From Aureimonas sp. Leaf427 (GTDB taxonomy: Bacteria > Pseudomonadota > Alphaproteobacteria > Rhizobiales > Rhizobiaceae), in the NCBI RefSeq assembly GCF_001425485.1, contig NZ_LMQW01000012.1:356100-420099 (forward strand): DNA of 64,000 bases, written 5' to 3'. This document shows positions 48,820 to 58,640 of the stretch, piece after piece (position 1 is the stretch's first letter; every line of letters starts with the position of its first letter). The position numbers were made by a program, and so were the translations under genes. The notes beneath the pieces are model-generated. The model saw nothing but the letters and a program-made list of their open reading frames with translations. It was not told where the DNA came from and made no database searches.

Positions 48820-49269
48820 TCAGACGCCGGTCGATCCGAAGCCGCCGGCGCCGCGCGCGGTCTCGCCGAGCGCGTCCACCTCCGAAAAGGCCGCGAGCGA
48901 GACGGGCGCGAGCACGAGCTGCGCGATGCGGTCGCCGTGCCGGATCGTGAAGGGCAGCGGCCCGTGATTGACGAGAAGCGCCATCAGCTCGCCGCGATAG
49001 TCGCTGTCCACCGTGCCCGGCGCGTTGAGGACCGTGACGCCGTGCTTGGCGGCCAACCCGGAGCGCGGGCGCACCTGGATCTCGTAGCCCGCCGGCACGG
49101 CGACGGCAAAACCGCTCGGCACCGCGGCGAAGCGGCCGGGCTCCAGAACCAGCGGCTCGGCGAGAGCGGCTCTGAGATCGGCACCGGCCGAGCCCGCCGT
49201 CTGATAGGCGGGAATGTCGAGACCCGCCCCGTGCGGCAGGCGCTTCAGCTCGACGACCGGATGGCTCAT
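48820..49269 (-). CDS. dut: dUTP diphosphatase
   Basis: 149 residues with all five trimeric dUTPase motifs: [38 protein letters not shown] and the C-terminal [11 protein letters not shown] arm. It hydrolyses dUTP to dUMP, preventing uracil incorporation. The ATG overlaps the coaBC stop by 4 bp; coaBC-dut is a standard alphaproteobacterial pair. Last gene of the minus-strand block that starts with ubiE. Confidence 0.97.
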   Translation of the reverse strand: MSHPVVELKRLPHGAGLDIPAYQTAGSAGADLRAALAEPLVLEPGRFAAVPSGFAVAVPAGYEIQVRPRSGLAAKHGVTVLNAPGTVDSDYRGELMALLVNHGPLPFTIRHGDRIAQLVLAPVSLAAFSEVDALGETARGAGGFGSTGV

Positions 49270-50534
49270 CGCGTCTCTCCCGGCTCGGCGGACGGGCTCG
49301 CCTCGGCCGCCAGAAGCTCGGCGATGCGCTGGGCGAGCTTCTCGGCGACCGCTTCCTTGGTCATTTCCGGCCAGGTCTCGATGCCACCGCGCGCGACGAG
49401 ATGGACCGTGTTCGTGACGCCCCCCATGACGGAGGCGCGCCCGGCCGCCGCGTCGGCCGAGACGTCGTTGGCGACGATGAGGTCGGCGCCCTTGCGGTCG
49501 AGCTTGGAAATGGCATTGGCGAGGAGATCGTTCGTCTCGGCGGCGAAGCCGACGACGACCCTCGGCCGCTCGCGGTGATGCCCGACGGTCGCCAGGATGT
49601 CGGGATTCTCGGTCAGCGTCAGGGGCGCGGGGGCCTCCGCGCCCTTCTTCAGCTTGATCAGGGCCTCGTCCTCGGTGCGCCAGTCCGCGACGGCGGCGAC
49701 GAAGACCGCCCCGTCGATCGGCAGGAGCCCTTCGACCGCCGCCATCATCTCGCGCGCCGTCTCGACCTTCACCACCCGGACGCCGCGGGGATCGGGGATC
49801 ACGACCGGCCCGGAAACCAGCGTCACGTCGGCCCCGAGCCGGGCGAGGCTGGCCGCGATCGCGTGTCCCTGGCGCCCGGAGGAGCGGTTGGCGATGTAGC
49901 GCACGGGATCGATCGGCTCGTGCGTCGGGCCGGAGGTGACGAGGAGGCGCCGCCCGGCGAGCGGCCGGCCCGCCGCAAGTCCCGGGGGAACAAGCACGTC
50001 CTCGAGCGCGGCCACGATCTCCAGCGGCTCGGCCATGCGGCCGGTGCCGGCCTCGCCGGCTTCCGCCATCTCGCCGCGGTTCGGCCCGACGAAGGCGATG
50101 CCGTCCTCCAGAAGCTGCGCGTGGGCCCTCCGCGTCGCGGGATGGTCCCACATGGCCGGGTTCATGGCGGGTGCGAAGAGGACGGGCGCGCGGGTCGCCA
50201 GGAGGATCGCGCCGGCGAGATCGTCGCCGAACCCGGCGGCGGTGCGCGCCATGCGGTCGGCGGTGGCGGGCGCGACGAGGACGGCGTCGGCCTCGCGCGC
50301 AAGCCGGATATGGCCGACATCGGTCTCGGCCTCGCGGTCGAAGAGATCGCCATGCACGCGCGCGGCCGACAGCGCGCCCACGGCGAGCGGCGTCACGAAT
50401 TCGGCGGCGGCCTTCGTCATCACCGGCGTCACCGCCGCGCCGCGCTCGCGCAGGCGTCGGATGAGATCGAGCACCTTGTAGGCCGCGATGCCCCCGCCGA
50501 TCACGAGAAGGATGCGTTTGCCGGAAAGGGTCAT
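49266..50534 (-). CDS. coaBC: bifunctional phosphopantothenoylcysteine decarboxylase / phosphopantothenate-cysteine ligase
   Basis: 422 residues. CoaC flavoprotein half: [19 protein letters not shown] at the N-terminus and the substrate clamp region [14 protein letters not shown] near residue 120. CoaB ligase half from ~190: [20 protein letters not shown] and the late NDVSAD loop. It carries out two consecutive steps of coenzyme A synthesis. ATGA overlaps join it to dut downstream and, unusually, to the stop of a PIN-domain toxin gene upstream. Confidence 0.96.
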   Translation of the reverse strand: MTLSGKRILLVIGGGIAAYKVLDLIRRLRERGAAVTPVMTKAAAEFVTPLAVGALSAARVHGDLFDREAETDVGHIRLAREADAVLVAPATADRMARTAAGFGDDLAGAILLATRAPVLFAPAMNPAMWDHPATRRAHAQLLEDGIAFVGPNRGEMAEAGEAGTGRMAEPLEIVAALEDVLVPPGLAAGRPLAGRRLLVTSGPTHEPIDPVRYIANRSSGRQGHAIAASLARLGADVTLVSGPVVIPDPRGVRVVKVETAREMMAAVEGLLPIDGAVFVAAVADWRTEDEALIKLKKGAEAPAPLTLTENPDILATVGHHRERPRVVVGFAAETNDLLANAISKLDRKGADLIVANDVSADAAAGRASVMGGVTNTVHLVARGGIETWPEMTKEAVAEKLAQRIAELLAAEASPSAEPGETR

Positions 50535-50956
50535 GCTAGCGGACTCTCGAAAGGGTCGATGAGGTCGAGACCCGCATCGGCGAAATCCTTGATGTTCCGG
50601 GTCGCGAGCTGGGCCCGGTTGCCGAGGGCGATACCGGCGATGAGCGAATCGGACACGGCGACCGGTCGGCCCCGTCCTCGTCGCAAGACGCGGAACTCCG
50701 CGGCCAGTAAAGCCGCAGCGGAATCGAGAGGCAGCACCCTGCCGAACCAGCCCGCTTGGATACGGCGCAGCAGGTCTTCGAGACGGCGGCGTTCAGCCGA
50801 TGTCGGCAGAAGCGACAAGCCATAGCGAAGTTCGAAGATCGTCACAGCCGACAGCGCCAAATTCCCCGGGTCCAAGCCATCGATCCAGGCCGAGACTCCG
50901 GGATCGGGCCGCGAACGCATCATGTCCGATACGACGTTGGTATCGACCAGGATCAT
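50531..50956 (-). CDS. vapC: PIN-domain ribonuclease toxin (VapC/FitB-like)
   Basis: 141-residue PIN domain. Acidic active-site residues: D in [13 protein letters not shown] in TIFELRYGL near residue 43, D in [11 protein letters not shown] near residue 98, and D in [18 protein letters not shown]. This is the FitB-type VapC pattern of a Mg-dependent RNase, usually acting on tRNA. I chose the ATG at 50956, overlapping the antitoxin stop (ATGA). Its own stop overlaps the coaBC start, so the toxin is translationally tied to an essential gene. Confidence 0.87.
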   Translation of the reverse strand: MILVDTNVVSDMMRSRPDPGVSAWIDGLDPGNLALSAVTIFELRYGLSLLPTSAERRRLEDLLRRIQAGWFGRVLPLDSAAALLAAEFRVLRRGRGRPVAVSDSLIAGIALGNRAQLATRNIKDFADAGLDLIDPFESPLA

Positions 50957-51219
50957 GTTCCGAAATCGAGCGGCCGATCCTTCCACTCCGAGCGATCCGG
51001 CAGCTCGAAATCGACGCCGCCGCCATTCTCCTCGCGCCAGATGCGAAAGAGCTCGCCGACGCTCGCGCCCTCGGGAGCTTTCGAAACCTTCGGGGCCTGC
51101 TGCAAAACCTCGGACAAGAGGTTCAAGGCCTCTTCTTCGACGGAATGACCGTGCTCGGCCGCCCGTCGTCGCAGCGCGACCGCCAGATCATCGTCGATCT
51201 CCAGCCTCAGGTCGTCCAT
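50953..51219 (-). CDS. vapB: FitA/VapB-type antitoxin
   Basis: 88 residues. The N-terminal half fits a ribbon-helix-helix antitoxin (LRLEIDDDLAVALRRRAAEHGHSVEEEALNLL split across ~40 residues), and the C-terminal part (ELFRIWREENGG, ELPDRSEW) would wrap the toxin. It should neutralise the adjacent PIN toxin and autoregulate the pair. It starts 80 bp after the ubiB stop on the same strand. Confidence 0.83.
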   Translation of the reverse strand: MDDLRLEIDDDLAVALRRRAAEHGHSVEEEALNLLSEVLQQAPKVSKAPEGASVGELFRIWREENGGGVDFELPDRSEWKDRPLDFGT

Positions 51220-51299
51220 GTCCGCCCTTTTCGTCGCCTCGCTGCCGCTTGATTGTAGGGGATCGAACAAGAGCCCACAATCCGCCCGCCGACAGAGAG

Positions 51300-52886
51300 C
51301 TACCCCATCGTCAGCTGCCAGGCGATCACCACGAGCGCGATGGCGGAGACGATCTGGGCGACGTGGCCGACGGCGATGGCGACGCGGCTTTCCTTGGCGA
51401 GTTCCATGAGGTCGTCGTCGTTGATGTGGATGCCGTTCTCGATGAGGTCGGGCAGGTTCTTCGAGAGAACCTCCAAGCCCGTCGCGAAGTCGGGCAGCCG
51501 GTGGGCGATGCGCAGGAGGGCGGAGAGGCCCTGGCGGGCATCGGCGAGCTTGGCGGCGGGGCCGAGCTGGTTGAGGATGTAGTCGGAGACGACCGGCTCG
51601 GCCGCGATCCACATGTTGAACTTCGGGTCGAAGGAGCGCGCGACGCCCTCGACCACGACCATGGTCTTCTGGAGAAGGATCAGCTCCGGCCGCGTCTGCA
51701 TGTCGAAGAGCTCGGTCACCTCGAAGAGCAGCGTCAGAAGATGCCCCATCGAGATCGTCTCGGCGGGCTGGCCGTGGATCGGCTCGCCGATGGCGCGAAG
51801 GGCCTGGGCGAAGGAGAGGACGTCCTGCCCGCGCGGCACGTAGCCCGCCTCGAAATGGACCTCGGCCACGCGCTGGTAGTCGCGCTTGATGAAGCCGTAG
51901 AGGATCTCGGCGAGGAAGCGGCGGGAATCGGGCCCGAGCCGTCCGACGATGCCGAGATCGACCGCGACGATCGTGCCGTCCGGCGCGACGAAGAGGTTTC
52001 CCGGGTGCATGTCGGCGTGGAAGAAGCCGTCGCGCATGGAATGGCGCAGGAAGGACTGGACGACGTTGATGCCGAGCCGCGGCAGGTCGTGTCCGGCCTC
52101 ACCGAGGGCACGCACGTCGTTCATCTTGATGCCGTCGACCCACTCCATCGTGAGGACGTCGCGGCCCGTGCGCTCCCAGTCGATGCCGGGTACGCGAAAG
52201 CCCGGATCGTCCGCGACGTTCTCGGCCATCTCGGAAGAGGCCGCCGCCTCCAGACGCAGGTCCATCTCGATGCGCGTCGACTGGGCGAGGGTCTCGACCA
52301 CGGCCACGGGGCGCAGGCGGCGCGTCGAGCGCACGAAGCGTTCCAGGAGGTAGGCCGCGAAGGCGAAGGCCTCCAATTCGCTGCGAAAGCTCTGGCGGAT
52401 GCCCGGCCGAATGACCTTGACCGCCACCTGACGGATCTCGCCCTCGCGGGTCAGAACCTTGGCGCGGTGGACCTGCGCGATGGAGGCGGCCCCGACGATC
52501 TCACCGAACTCGACGAAGAGATCGTCGATGCGCCGGCCAAGCGTCGCTTCGATCTCGGCGATCGCCTGCTCGCGCGGGAAGGGCGGCACGCGGTCCTGCA
52601 GGCTGGAAAGCTCGTCCGCGATCTTCTGGCCGACGAGATCGGGCCGCGTCGCCAGGAACTGGCCGAGCTTCACATAGGAGGGTCCGAGCCGGTTCAGCGC
52701 GCGCGACAGCTTTTCCGAGCGCTCGGCGCCCTCCGCCGAGCGCCGGGCGATCAGCCCGGCCAAGCGGTGGAGCAGGAGCGGGCCGGCCGGCATCCCGTCC
52801 GTCGGAAAGGAGGAGACGACGCCTTCGCGGGCGAGGACATAGGCAGCCCGGACGAGGGCGAGCGTGCCGGAGATCGGGTGGGCCAA
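51300..52886 (-). CDS. ubiB: ubiquinone biosynthesis protein UbiB (ABC1/ADCK family kinase-like)
   Basis: 528 residues beginning at a TTG at 52886, 6 bp after the ubiE stop. ADCK features: the KxGQ motif in GPSYVKLGQFLATRPDL (residue ~75), the nucleotide-site strand VAVKVIRPG, the catalytic-loop FFHADMHPGNLF and VDLGIVG in place of DFG. Two C-terminal transmembrane helices (last ~45 residues) anchor it to the membrane. It assists coenzyme Q synthesis by ATP-dependent handling of lipid intermediates. Confidence 0.95.
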   Translation of the reverse strand: MAHPISGTLALVRAAYVLAREGVVSSFPTDGMPAGPLLLHRLAGLIARRSAEGAERSEKLSRALNRLGPSYVKLGQFLATRPDLVGQKIADELSSLQDRVPPFPREQAIAEIEATLGRRIDDLFVEFGEIVGAASIAQVHRAKVLTREGEIRQVAVKVIRPGIRQSFRSELEAFAFAAYLLERFVRSTRRLRPVAVVETLAQSTRIEMDLRLEAAASSEMAENVADDPGFRVPGIDWERTGRDVLTMEWVDGIKMNDVRALGEAGHDLPRLGINVVQSFLRHSMRDGFFHADMHPGNLFVAPDGTIVAVDLGIVGRLGPDSRRFLAEILYGFIKRDYQRVAEVHFEAGYVPRGQDVLSFAQALRAIGEPIHGQPAETISMGHLLTLLFEVTELFDMQTRPELILLQKTMVVVEGVARSFDPKFNMWIAAEPVVSDYILNQLGPAAKLADARQGLSALLRIAHRLPDFATGLEVLSKNLPDLIENGIHINDDDLMELAKESRVAIAVGHVAQIVSAIALVVIAWQLTMG

Positions 52887-52892
52887 AGGTCG

Positions 52893-53672
52893 TTACAGCT
52901 TCCAGCCGGAATGAAGGCAGGCGATGCCGCCGGTGAAATTGCGGAAGGTCACGCGCTCGAACCCGGCCTGGCCGATCGCGGTCGCGAAATTGGCCTGGTT
53001 GGGAAAGCGGCGGATCGATTCCACGAGATAGGCATACGAATCGCGGTCGCCCGCGACGGCCTGTCCGAGCGCCGGAATGGCCTTGAAGGACCAGGCGTCG
53101 TAGATCTTGTCGAGCCCGGCGACATCGACCTCGGAGAATTCCAGGCACAGGAAGCGCCCGCCGGGCTTCAGCACCCGATAGGCCTCGGCCAGCGCCAGAT
53201 CGATGCGCGGCACGTTTCGAATGCCGAAGGCGATCGTATAGGCGTCGTAAGCGCCGCTTTCGAGCTTCAGATCCTCGGCATTGCCCTCCACGAAGGTCAG
53301 GCGGTCGGCAAGCCCCCGCTTCGCAGCCCGCTCGGCGCCGACGCCGAGCATCGAGGCGTTGATGTCGAGAACGGTTCCCGAAGCCCTCCGGCGCGAGGCT
53401 TCGAGGATGCGGAAGGCGATGTCGCCGGTCCCGCCGGCCACGTCGAGAAAGCGGTATCCTTCCCGGTGGGGCGGGGAGAGCCAGGCGACCATGGCCTGTT
53501 TCCAGGCCCTGTGGAGCCCGCCGGACATGAGGTCGTTCATGAGGTCGTAGCGCTCGGCGACGCGGTGGAACACCTCGTTCACCCGCGCCTGCTTCTCCTC
53601 ATGGCCGCCGACCGACTGGAAGCCGTAGGTGGTCTCCATGCGCTCGGGCTCTGTGACGCGAAGATCCGACAT
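52893..53672 (-). CDS. ubiE: demethylmenaquinone/ubiquinone C-methyltransferase UbiE
   Basis: 259 residues. SAM-dependent methyltransferase with motif [17 protein letters not shown] (residue ~72), [14 protein letters not shown], and the UbiE signatures [19 protein letters not shown] and FGIRNV. It adds the C-methyl group of ubiquinone. The ATG at 53672 (MSDLRV) is used; the open frame upstream is not conserved-looking. Divergent from mutM with a 188-bp intergenic region; first gene of the ubiE-ubiB-(TA)-coaBC-dut series. Confidence 0.96.
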   Translation of the reverse strand: MSDLRVTEPERMETTYGFQSVGGHEEKQARVNEVFHRVAERYDLMNDLMSGGLHRAWKQAMVAWLSPPHREGYRFLDVAGGTGDIAFRILEASRRRASGTVLDINASMLGVGAERAAKRGLADRLTFVEGNAEDLKLESGAYDAYTIAFGIRNVPRIDLALAEAYRVLKPGGRFLCLEFSEVDVAGLDKIYDAWSFKAIPALGQAVAGDRDSYAYLVESIRRFPNQANFATAIGQAGFERVTFRNFTGGIACLHSGWKL

Positions 53673-53860
53673 GGTGACCTTTCCTCTGAAACGCACGGGG
53701 ACCCCGTGGACCGAACGGGCCCGCATTGCCTCGGCCCCTGCAGGCGCCCACATCTGGAGCGAGACGACCGCAAGGCGCATGCTCTAGCCAGGAACGCGGC
53801 AAAGGCCAAGTTCTCCCCGCGGCAGCGACCAGCGGCGATCTGATGAGGACTTAAGCGGCC

Positions 53861-54769
53861 ATGCCCGAATTGCCAGAGGTCGAGACGGTGCGCCGCGGCC
53901 TTCAACCCTTCGCCGAGGGCGCTCTCATCGAAACGGTCGAGCTTCGCCGGCCGGACCTGCGCTTTCCCCTTCCCGCCGATTTTTCCGCGCGCCTCGCCGG
54001 TCGCCGGATCGAGAGCCTCGGCCGCCGCGCGAAATATCTTCTCGCCCATCTCGGCCCCAAGGGCGGCGACGCGGGACTGCTCCTGGCCATGCATCTCGGC
54101 ATGTCCGGCTCCTTTCGCGTCGAGACGCAGTCGGAAGCCGTCGTTCCCGGCGTCTTCCATCACAAGCGCTCGGAGACCAAGACCCACGACCATGTCGTCT
54201 TCCATCTCTCCACCGAGGTCTGGGGGCCCGTCGATTTCGTCTTCAACGATCCCCGCCGTTTCGGCTTCATGACCCTCGTCGAGCCCGGCGAGGCCGAGAC
54301 CCATCCCCATTTCAAGGGGCTCGGCATCGAGCCGACCGGAAACCGGCTGGACGGGGAGACCCTCGCCGCGCTCTTCGAGGGCAAGACGGCGCCCCTGAAA
54401 GCCGCGCTCCTCGACCAGCGGCTCGTCGCCGGCCTCGGCAATATCTATGTCTGCGAGGCGCTCTGGCGTTCGCGCCTGTCGCCGAGGCGCGAGGCCGGGA
54501 GCCTCGTCAAGCGAGGGGGCCAGCCGACCGCCCGGCTCGACGCGCTCGCGCTCCACATCCGGCAGACCATCGCCGAGGCGATCGAGGCCGGCGGGTCCTC
54601 GCTGCGCGATCACCGGCAGGCCGACGGCACGCTCGGCCTCTTCCAGCACCGATTCTCCGTCTACGATCGAGAGGACGAGCCCTGCCCGCGCGAGACCTGC
54701 CGGGGCATCGTCGCGCGGATCGTGCAGTCGGGCCGCTCCACCTTCTACTGCCCGGTCTGCCAGCGCTGA
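53861..54769 (+). CDS. mutM: formamidopyrimidine-DNA glycosylase
   Basis: 302 residues. The N-terminal catalytic Pro-Glu pair is in [13 protein letters not shown] (Pro2 after Met removal), the conserved Lys in [13 protein letters not shown] near residue 56, the H2TH region [10 protein letters not shown] near residue 190, and a C-terminal zinc finger CPRETC...CPVCQR. It excises 8-oxoguanine and formamidopyrimidines. Slightly longer than E. coli MutM (269), as usual in Rhizobiales. Next to rpsT as in related genomes. Confidence 0.97.
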   Translation: MPELPEVETVRRGLQPFAEGALIETVELRRPDLRFPLPADFSARLAGRRIESLGRRAKYLLAHLGPKGGDAGLLLAMHLGMSGSFRVETQSEAVVPGVFHHKRSETKTHDHVVFHLSTEVWGPVDFVFNDPRRFGFMTLVEPGEAETHPHFKGLGIEPTGNRLDGETLAALFEGKTAPLKAALLDQRLVAGLGNIYVCEALWRSRLSPRREAGSLVKRGGQPTARLDALALHIRQTIAEAIEAGGSSLRDHRQADGTLGLFQHRFSVYDREDEPCPRETCRGIVARIVQSGRSTFYCPVCQR

Positions 54770-54826
54770 ACTCGGCTGCCTAGGCGCCGGCCGGAGGCGA
54801 GGCTCGCACCCGCTGCGCTTCTGCCG

Positions 54827-54855
54827 TTGACGCCGCGCCGGCTCTTGCCTATAAG
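54827..54855 (+). promoter_or_regulatory. rpsT promoter
   Basis: TTGACG (54827-54832), exactly 17-base spacer, TATAAG (54850-54855). Transcription would start near 54862, giving a leader of about 110 bases before the rpsT ATG, long enough for translational autoregulation by S20 as known in E. coli. Confidence 0.75.
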
Positions 54856-54970
54856 GCGCCCCATGTTCGGTGGCGCCCGCGAGGCGTCGCCCTTCGTCAT
54901 GTCGCTGCGGCTTTCCCATCGGGAGCGCCTTGGCCGCATGGCCGGCAACCACAGACGAGAGAGAACCAAG

Positions 54971-55240
54971 ATGGCCAATACGCCGTCGGCCAAGAAGGCC
55001 ACGCGAAAGATCGAGCGTCGCACCGAGGTCAACAAGAACCGTCGCTCGCGCGTTCGCACCTTCCTGCGCAAGGTCGAGGAAGCGATCGCCGCCGGCGACA
55101 AGGACGCCGCGACCGCAGCCTTCAAGGCGGCCGAGCCCGAGCTGATGCGCGCCGTCTCGCGCGGCGTCTGGCACAAGAACACCGCTTCCCGCAAGGTTTC
55201 GCGCCTCGCCGGTCGCGTGAAGGCGATCAACGCCGCCTGA
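54971..55240 (+). CDS. rpsT: 30S ribosomal protein S20
   Basis: 89 residues, typical S20: [16 protein letters not shown] at the N-terminus, basic helices, [14 protein letters not shown] at the C-terminus. It binds 16S rRNA early in 30S assembly. The ATG at 54971 is certain from family length; the reading frame extends upstream only by chance. It has its own promoter and is followed by a clear terminator, so it is monocistronic. Confidence 0.98.
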   Translation: MANTPSAKKATRKIERRTEVNKNRRSRVRTFLRKVEEAIAAGDKDAATAAFKAAEPELMRAVSRGVWHKNTASRKVSRLAGRVKAINAA

Positions 55241-55915
55241 TCTCTGCCGTTCGCGCGAGATCATCGACGATCCGAAGGGCTCGCATTGCGGGCCCTTTTT
55301 GATTCAGGCCGTCTTTTTCGCCTCGTCCGAACCGATTCTCGCCCGGCGTCATGGTCTTGTCACCTTCCCTCCGCAACCCAGCGGTGTCCGGCGAAGGGCG
55401 ACATAAAATCTTTATCGAATACAATGGCTTACGGCAGGTCGCGGAATCGATGCGTGATGCCGGCTAAGGAGTTCCGCCAGAACCCTTGAGTCAAGCGGGG
55501 CGCTTGCCAAGCGCTTAAAATTTATCGAACAGGGTGCGCGCCTCCACCGCAGGCCGAAAAAAATACCAGTGGAGACAGCGCATTAACTGCGCTTTCCCAC
55601 CGATGGCATGGGCCGAATGGCCACAATTTCGCCGCCTCGTCGCCTGCGACCGATTGAATCGGGTTGCCGCCGCGGGGGCTCTTCCGTAGTTTCCGGTCTG
55701 CGGCAAGAGGGTGAAAAGTCGAAATGCGGGGACGAGGCTTGTTTTCCAGAAGTTCTTTCAAGGCGATGGTCCTCACCGCCTTCGAGATTTCGGAAAAGCA
55801 CAAACCTTAAGCTCACGCTAAGACTTCTCGGGGCAAGACGCCCCTCTCCATTATCTGTTGTTTTCGTCGATCGTGCGAGCGGGGCTGCCCCACCGTGCGC
55901 CAGGAGGATTTCGTC
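55241..55915. other. 675-bp regulatory region between rpsT and the rhodanese-dnaA genes
   Basis: Less GC-rich than the flanks and without a credible gene. It starts with the rpsT terminator. It contains five GANTC sites (CcrM methylation motif) within 360 bp, at 55301, 55334, 55443, 55488 and 55656. Two copies of TTTATCGAA (55411 and 55521) and a CtrA-like TTAA-N7-CTAA (55807-55821) are also present. This is the likely control region for dnaA expression. No cluster of classic DnaA boxes (TTATCCACA) was seen. Confidence 0.5.
55276..55300 (+). terminator. Rho-independent terminator of rpsT
   Basis: Stem AGGGCTCGC (55276-55284) pairs with GCGGGCCCT (55288-55296) with one G-T wobble and a 3-base loop, followed directly by a T-run (55296-55300). 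It lies 35 bp after the rpsT stop. Confidence 0.85.
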
Positions 55916-56350
55916 ATGAGCGGACGCTATACCGGAGACGTTTCGTCTCGCGATTGCTGGACGAGCCTGTCGGAAGATCCCGATTCCTTTCTGATCGACG
56001 TGCGGACCACGAAGGAGTGGGAGACGATCGGCGTGCCGCAGCTCGAGCCGTCCATGCACGAGCCCCTCTTCCAGGAATGGCAGACCTTCCCGACCATGCA
56101 GGTCGATCCGAACTTCGCGGCCTCGGTGGCCGAAGCGGTCGCGGCGGCCGGTGGCTCCAAGGCGTCCAAGCTCTACTTCCTCTGCCGGTCCGGCGCGCGC
56201 TCGCAAGGCGCGGCGGCGGCGCTGACGGAGGCGGGATTCTCGCAGAGCTTCAACGTTCTCGACGGGTTCGAGGGGCCGCCGGACGGGACTGGCCAACGCG
56301 GCTCGCTCGCCGGCTGGCAGGCCGACGGCCTTCCCTGGACGAAGCGTTGA
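55916..56350 (+). CDS. rhodanese-like domain protein
   Basis: 144-residue single rhodanese domain. [19 protein letters not shown] is the CH2A-like edge and [16 protein letters not shown] the active-site loop with catalytic Cys (about residue 88) and the usual Arg. It could carry persulfide sulfur for transfer; partner unknown. The ATG at 55916 is chosen because AGGAGG lies 8 bases upstream; an earlier ATG at 55895 lacks a site. The gene stands 83 bp before dnaA on the same strand and may share its promoter. Confidence 0.88.
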   Translation: MSGRYTGDVSSRDCWTSLSEDPDSFLIDVRTTKEWETIGVPQLEPSMHEPLFQEWQTFPTMQVDPNFAASVAEAVAAAGGSKASKLYFLCRSGARSQGAAAALTEAGFSQSFNVLDGFEGPPDGTGQRGSLAGWQADGLPWTKR

Positions 56351-56433
56351 GCGGCCTCCTTCCCCGAACCGGAGCCGCATCGCTCCCGGCCGGCGCCTTT
56401 CGAGGGCCCGCCGCATCCAGACACCAGCAGACG

Positions 56434-57939
56434 ATGGACCGAAGCATGATCGAGACAGGCGATGCCGGACGGCCGGACGGGGATATCCTCGACCGCGTGA
56501 AGGCCCGCCTGAAGGCGCAGCTCGGGCAGGACATCTTCGCCAGCTGGTTCCAGCGCATGAAGATCGACGAGATCGGCCGCGGCACCGTGCGCGTCTCCGT
56601 GCCGACCGCCTTTCTGAAGACCTGGATTCAGTCGCATTACGGCGAGATGCTGCTCGCGACCTTCGCCGAGGAGATTCCGGGCACGCTGAAGGTCGATCTG
56701 GCCGTTCGCAGCGCCGTCCGCGGCGCGGGCCTGACGCTTCCCGCCGGCGCCTCCCGGAGCGCGGGCGAGCCGCTCGCCCTGCGCCCGGCCGCGAACGCGC
56801 CGAAGCCGATGCGGCCGAGCGATGCCGAGCGGCCGGCCACCGCCGCGCCCAGAGCCTTCGAGGCCGGCCTCGACGAGGGTGCCCGCCAGGGCTCCGAGTT
56901 CGGCTCGCCGCTCGATCCGCGCTACGTCTTCGATACGTTCGTGGAAGGCTCGTCGAACCGCGTCGCGCTGGCCGCCGCCCGCGCCATCGCCGAGAACGGC
57001 CCGCAGTCCGTGCGCTTCAACCCGCTCTTCGTCCACGCGCAGGTCGGCCTCGGCAAGACGCATCTTCTCCAGGCCATCGCCAATGCCGCCGTGCGGCGCG
57101 AGGACCGTCCGCGCGTCGTCTATCTGACGGCCGAGTACTTCATGTGGCGCTTCGCCACCGCCATCCGCGACAACCAGGCGCTCTCCTTCAAGGAAACGCT
57201 GCGCGGGATCGACATTCTCGTCATCGACGACATGCAGTTCCTGCAAGGCAAGTCGATCCAGCAGGAGTTCTGCCACCTCCTCAACGCGCTGATCGACAGC
57301 GCGCGCCAGGTGATCGTGGCCGCGGACCGGCCGGCCTTCGAGCTGGAATCGCTCGACAGCCGCGTTCGCTCGCGCCTCTCCGGCGGCGTCGCCATCGAGA
57401 TGGCCGCGCCCGATCTCGACATGCGCAAGAGCATCCTGGAGACGCGGATCACGGCCATGAAGGTCGAGGACCCGAGCTTTGCGATCGACGAGAAGGTGGT
57501 CGACACGATCGCCCGGCGCGTCGTCGGCTCGGGGCGCGATCTGGAGGGCGCCTTCAACCAGATCGCCTTCCGCCATGCCGTCGGCCAGCCGCTCTCGGCC
57601 GAGCATCTCGACGATCTCCTGAACTCGCTGACCCGCACCGGCGGCGAGAAGCGGGTTCGCATCGAGGACATCCTGAAATTCGTCTCGCGGCACTACAACG
57701 TGTCGAAGACCGACATTCTCTCGGCCCGGCGCACGCGCACCATCGTGCGCCCCCGCCAGATCGCGATGTATCTGGCCAAGACCATGACGCCGCGCTCGCT
57801 GCCCGAGATCGGCCGCCGCTTCGGCGGGCGCGACCACACGACGGTGCTCCATGCCGTGCGCAAGATCGAGGGCGAACGCCTCGCGGACGAGAAGCTCGGC
57901 GAGGAGCTCGACCTCATCCGCCGCATGATCGAGGATTGA
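56434..57939 (+). CDS. dnaA: chromosomal replication initiator DnaA
   Basis: 501 residues. Domain I (about 15-95) binds helicase/regulators; domain II is an Ala/Pro-rich linker; domain III is AAA+ with Walker [12 protein letters not shown] (residue ~208) and Walker [14 protein letters not shown]; domain IV ends with the DnaA-box recognition signature [16 protein letters not shown] near residue 470. It binds ATP and opens the replication origin. ATGs at 56434 and 56446 are both possible starts. It is followed not by dnaN directly, as usual where the genes are linked, but by a toxin-antitoxin pair. Confidence 0.98.
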   Translation: MDRSMIETGDAGRPDGDILDRVKARLKAQLGQDIFASWFQRMKIDEIGRGTVRVSVPTAFLKTWIQSHYGEMLLATFAEEIPGTLKVDLAVRSAVRGAGLTLPAGASRSAGEPLALRPAANAPKPMRPSDAERPATAAPRAFEAGLDEGARQGSEFGSPLDPRYVFDTFVEGSSNRVALAAARAIAENGPQSVRFNPLFVHAQVGLGKTHLLQAIANAAVRREDRPRVVYLTAEYFMWRFATAIRDNQALSFKETLRGIDILVIDDMQFLQGKSIQQEFCHLLNALIDSARQVIVAADRPAFELESLDSRVRSRLSGGVAIEMAAPDLDMRKSILETRITAMKVEDPSFAIDEKVVDTIARRVVGSGRDLEGAFNQIAFRHAVGQPLSAEHLDDLLNSLTRTGGEKRVRIEDILKFVSRHYNVSKTDILSARRTRTIVRPRQIAMYLAKTMTPRSLPEIGRRFGGRDHTTVLHAVRKIEGERLADEKLGEELDLIRRMIED

Positions 57940-58002
57940 TCCGCTTCCCGTCGGATCGTGCGGCGCTTATGTTGAGTGCAGCACGGACGGCGGGGAAGCA
58001 CG

Positions 58003-58242
58003 ATGAGCCTCACGATCAGGAATGCCGAAACGGTCGACATGATCCAGCGGCTGGCGCGCGAGAGCGGCAGCACGGCGGAGGATGTGGTTCGGCGGGCGAT
58101 GGAGGCGGAGCTTCTGCGCCAGGTCGAGGTCGACCGAATTTTCCGGGACGTCACCCGTATTCAGGAGGAATTCGCTTCTCTGCCCCCGACCGGGCTGAAA
58201 GCCGACAAGGCCTTTTTTGACGATCTGGGGGGGAATGTTTGA
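58003..58242 (+). CDS. vapB: VapB-family antitoxin
   Basis: 79 residues. N-terminal MSLTIRNAETVDMIQRLARE and TAEDVVRRAMEAEL match the Rv0623/VapB-type antitoxins of rhizobia; the C-terminal segment FASLPPTGLKADKAFFDDLG is the toxin-binding tail. A purine-rich GGGGAAG precedes the ATG. Its last codons overlap the TTG start of the toxin gene (TTTGA). Located 63 bp after dnaA. Confidence 0.85.
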   Translation: MSLTIRNAETVDMIQRLARESGSTAEDVVRRAMEAELLRQVEVDRIFRDVTRIQEEFASLPPTGLKADKAFFDDLGGNV

Positions 58243-58640
58243 CCCTCTTTCTCGATGCATCGGCGATCGTTGGGATCATTGCCAAAGAGGACGACTGGAA
58301 AAGTCTCAACCAAAAGTACGCTTTGCATGCTCGCCGTTTCACTTCGCCACTGGCAATTTGGGAAGCGGTGACGGCACTGGTTCGCATCCAGGCCATCTCG
58401 TTCGAGCGAGCCGAGAGTATGGTTCATCGGTTCTTGGAGAGCGGCAACGCTCAGATCCTCCCCGTCACGGCCGAAATCGGCGCTCTCGCCGTAGAAGCGT
58501 CACGCCGCTACGGGCGCGGCCGACACAAGGCGGATCTGAACTTCGGCGACTGCTTCGCCTATGCCTGCGCACGACATCACGACCTCTCGCTCCTCTTCAA
58601 GGGCGACGACTTCGTCCACACCGACATCGAAGCCGCCTGA
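58239..58640 (+). CDS. vapC: PIN-domain ribonuclease toxin (VapC)
   Basis: 133 residues from a TTG codon that overlaps the antitoxin stop. PIN-domain acids: D in TLFLDASAIVGII, E in IWEAVTALVRI, D in NFGDCFAYACA and D in LFKGDDFVHTDI; this arrangement is the standard VapC RNase site. By eye the base composition is lower in G+C than dnaA and dnaN on either side, which supports acquisition by transfer. Second PIN toxin of the window; it differs in sequence from the one at 50531-50956. Confidence 0.88.
   Translation: MTLFLDASAIVGIIAKEDDWKSLNQKYALHARRFTSPLAIWEAVTALVRIQAISFERAESMVHRFLESGNAQILPVTAEIGALAVEASRRYGRGRHKADLNFGDCFAYACARHHDLSLLFKGDDFVHTDIEAA

Noticed and set aside
50922-53843. Long plus-strand open frame (about 970 codons) opposite ubiB and ubiE
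   Set aside because: Shadow of the two well-conserved minus-strand genes; its translation is low-complexity and matches no family.
55241-55915. Chromosomal replication origin next to dnaA
   Set aside because: No cluster of TTATCCACA-type DnaA boxes, and in Rhizobiales relatives the origin is usually not beside dnaA; kept only as a dnaA control region.
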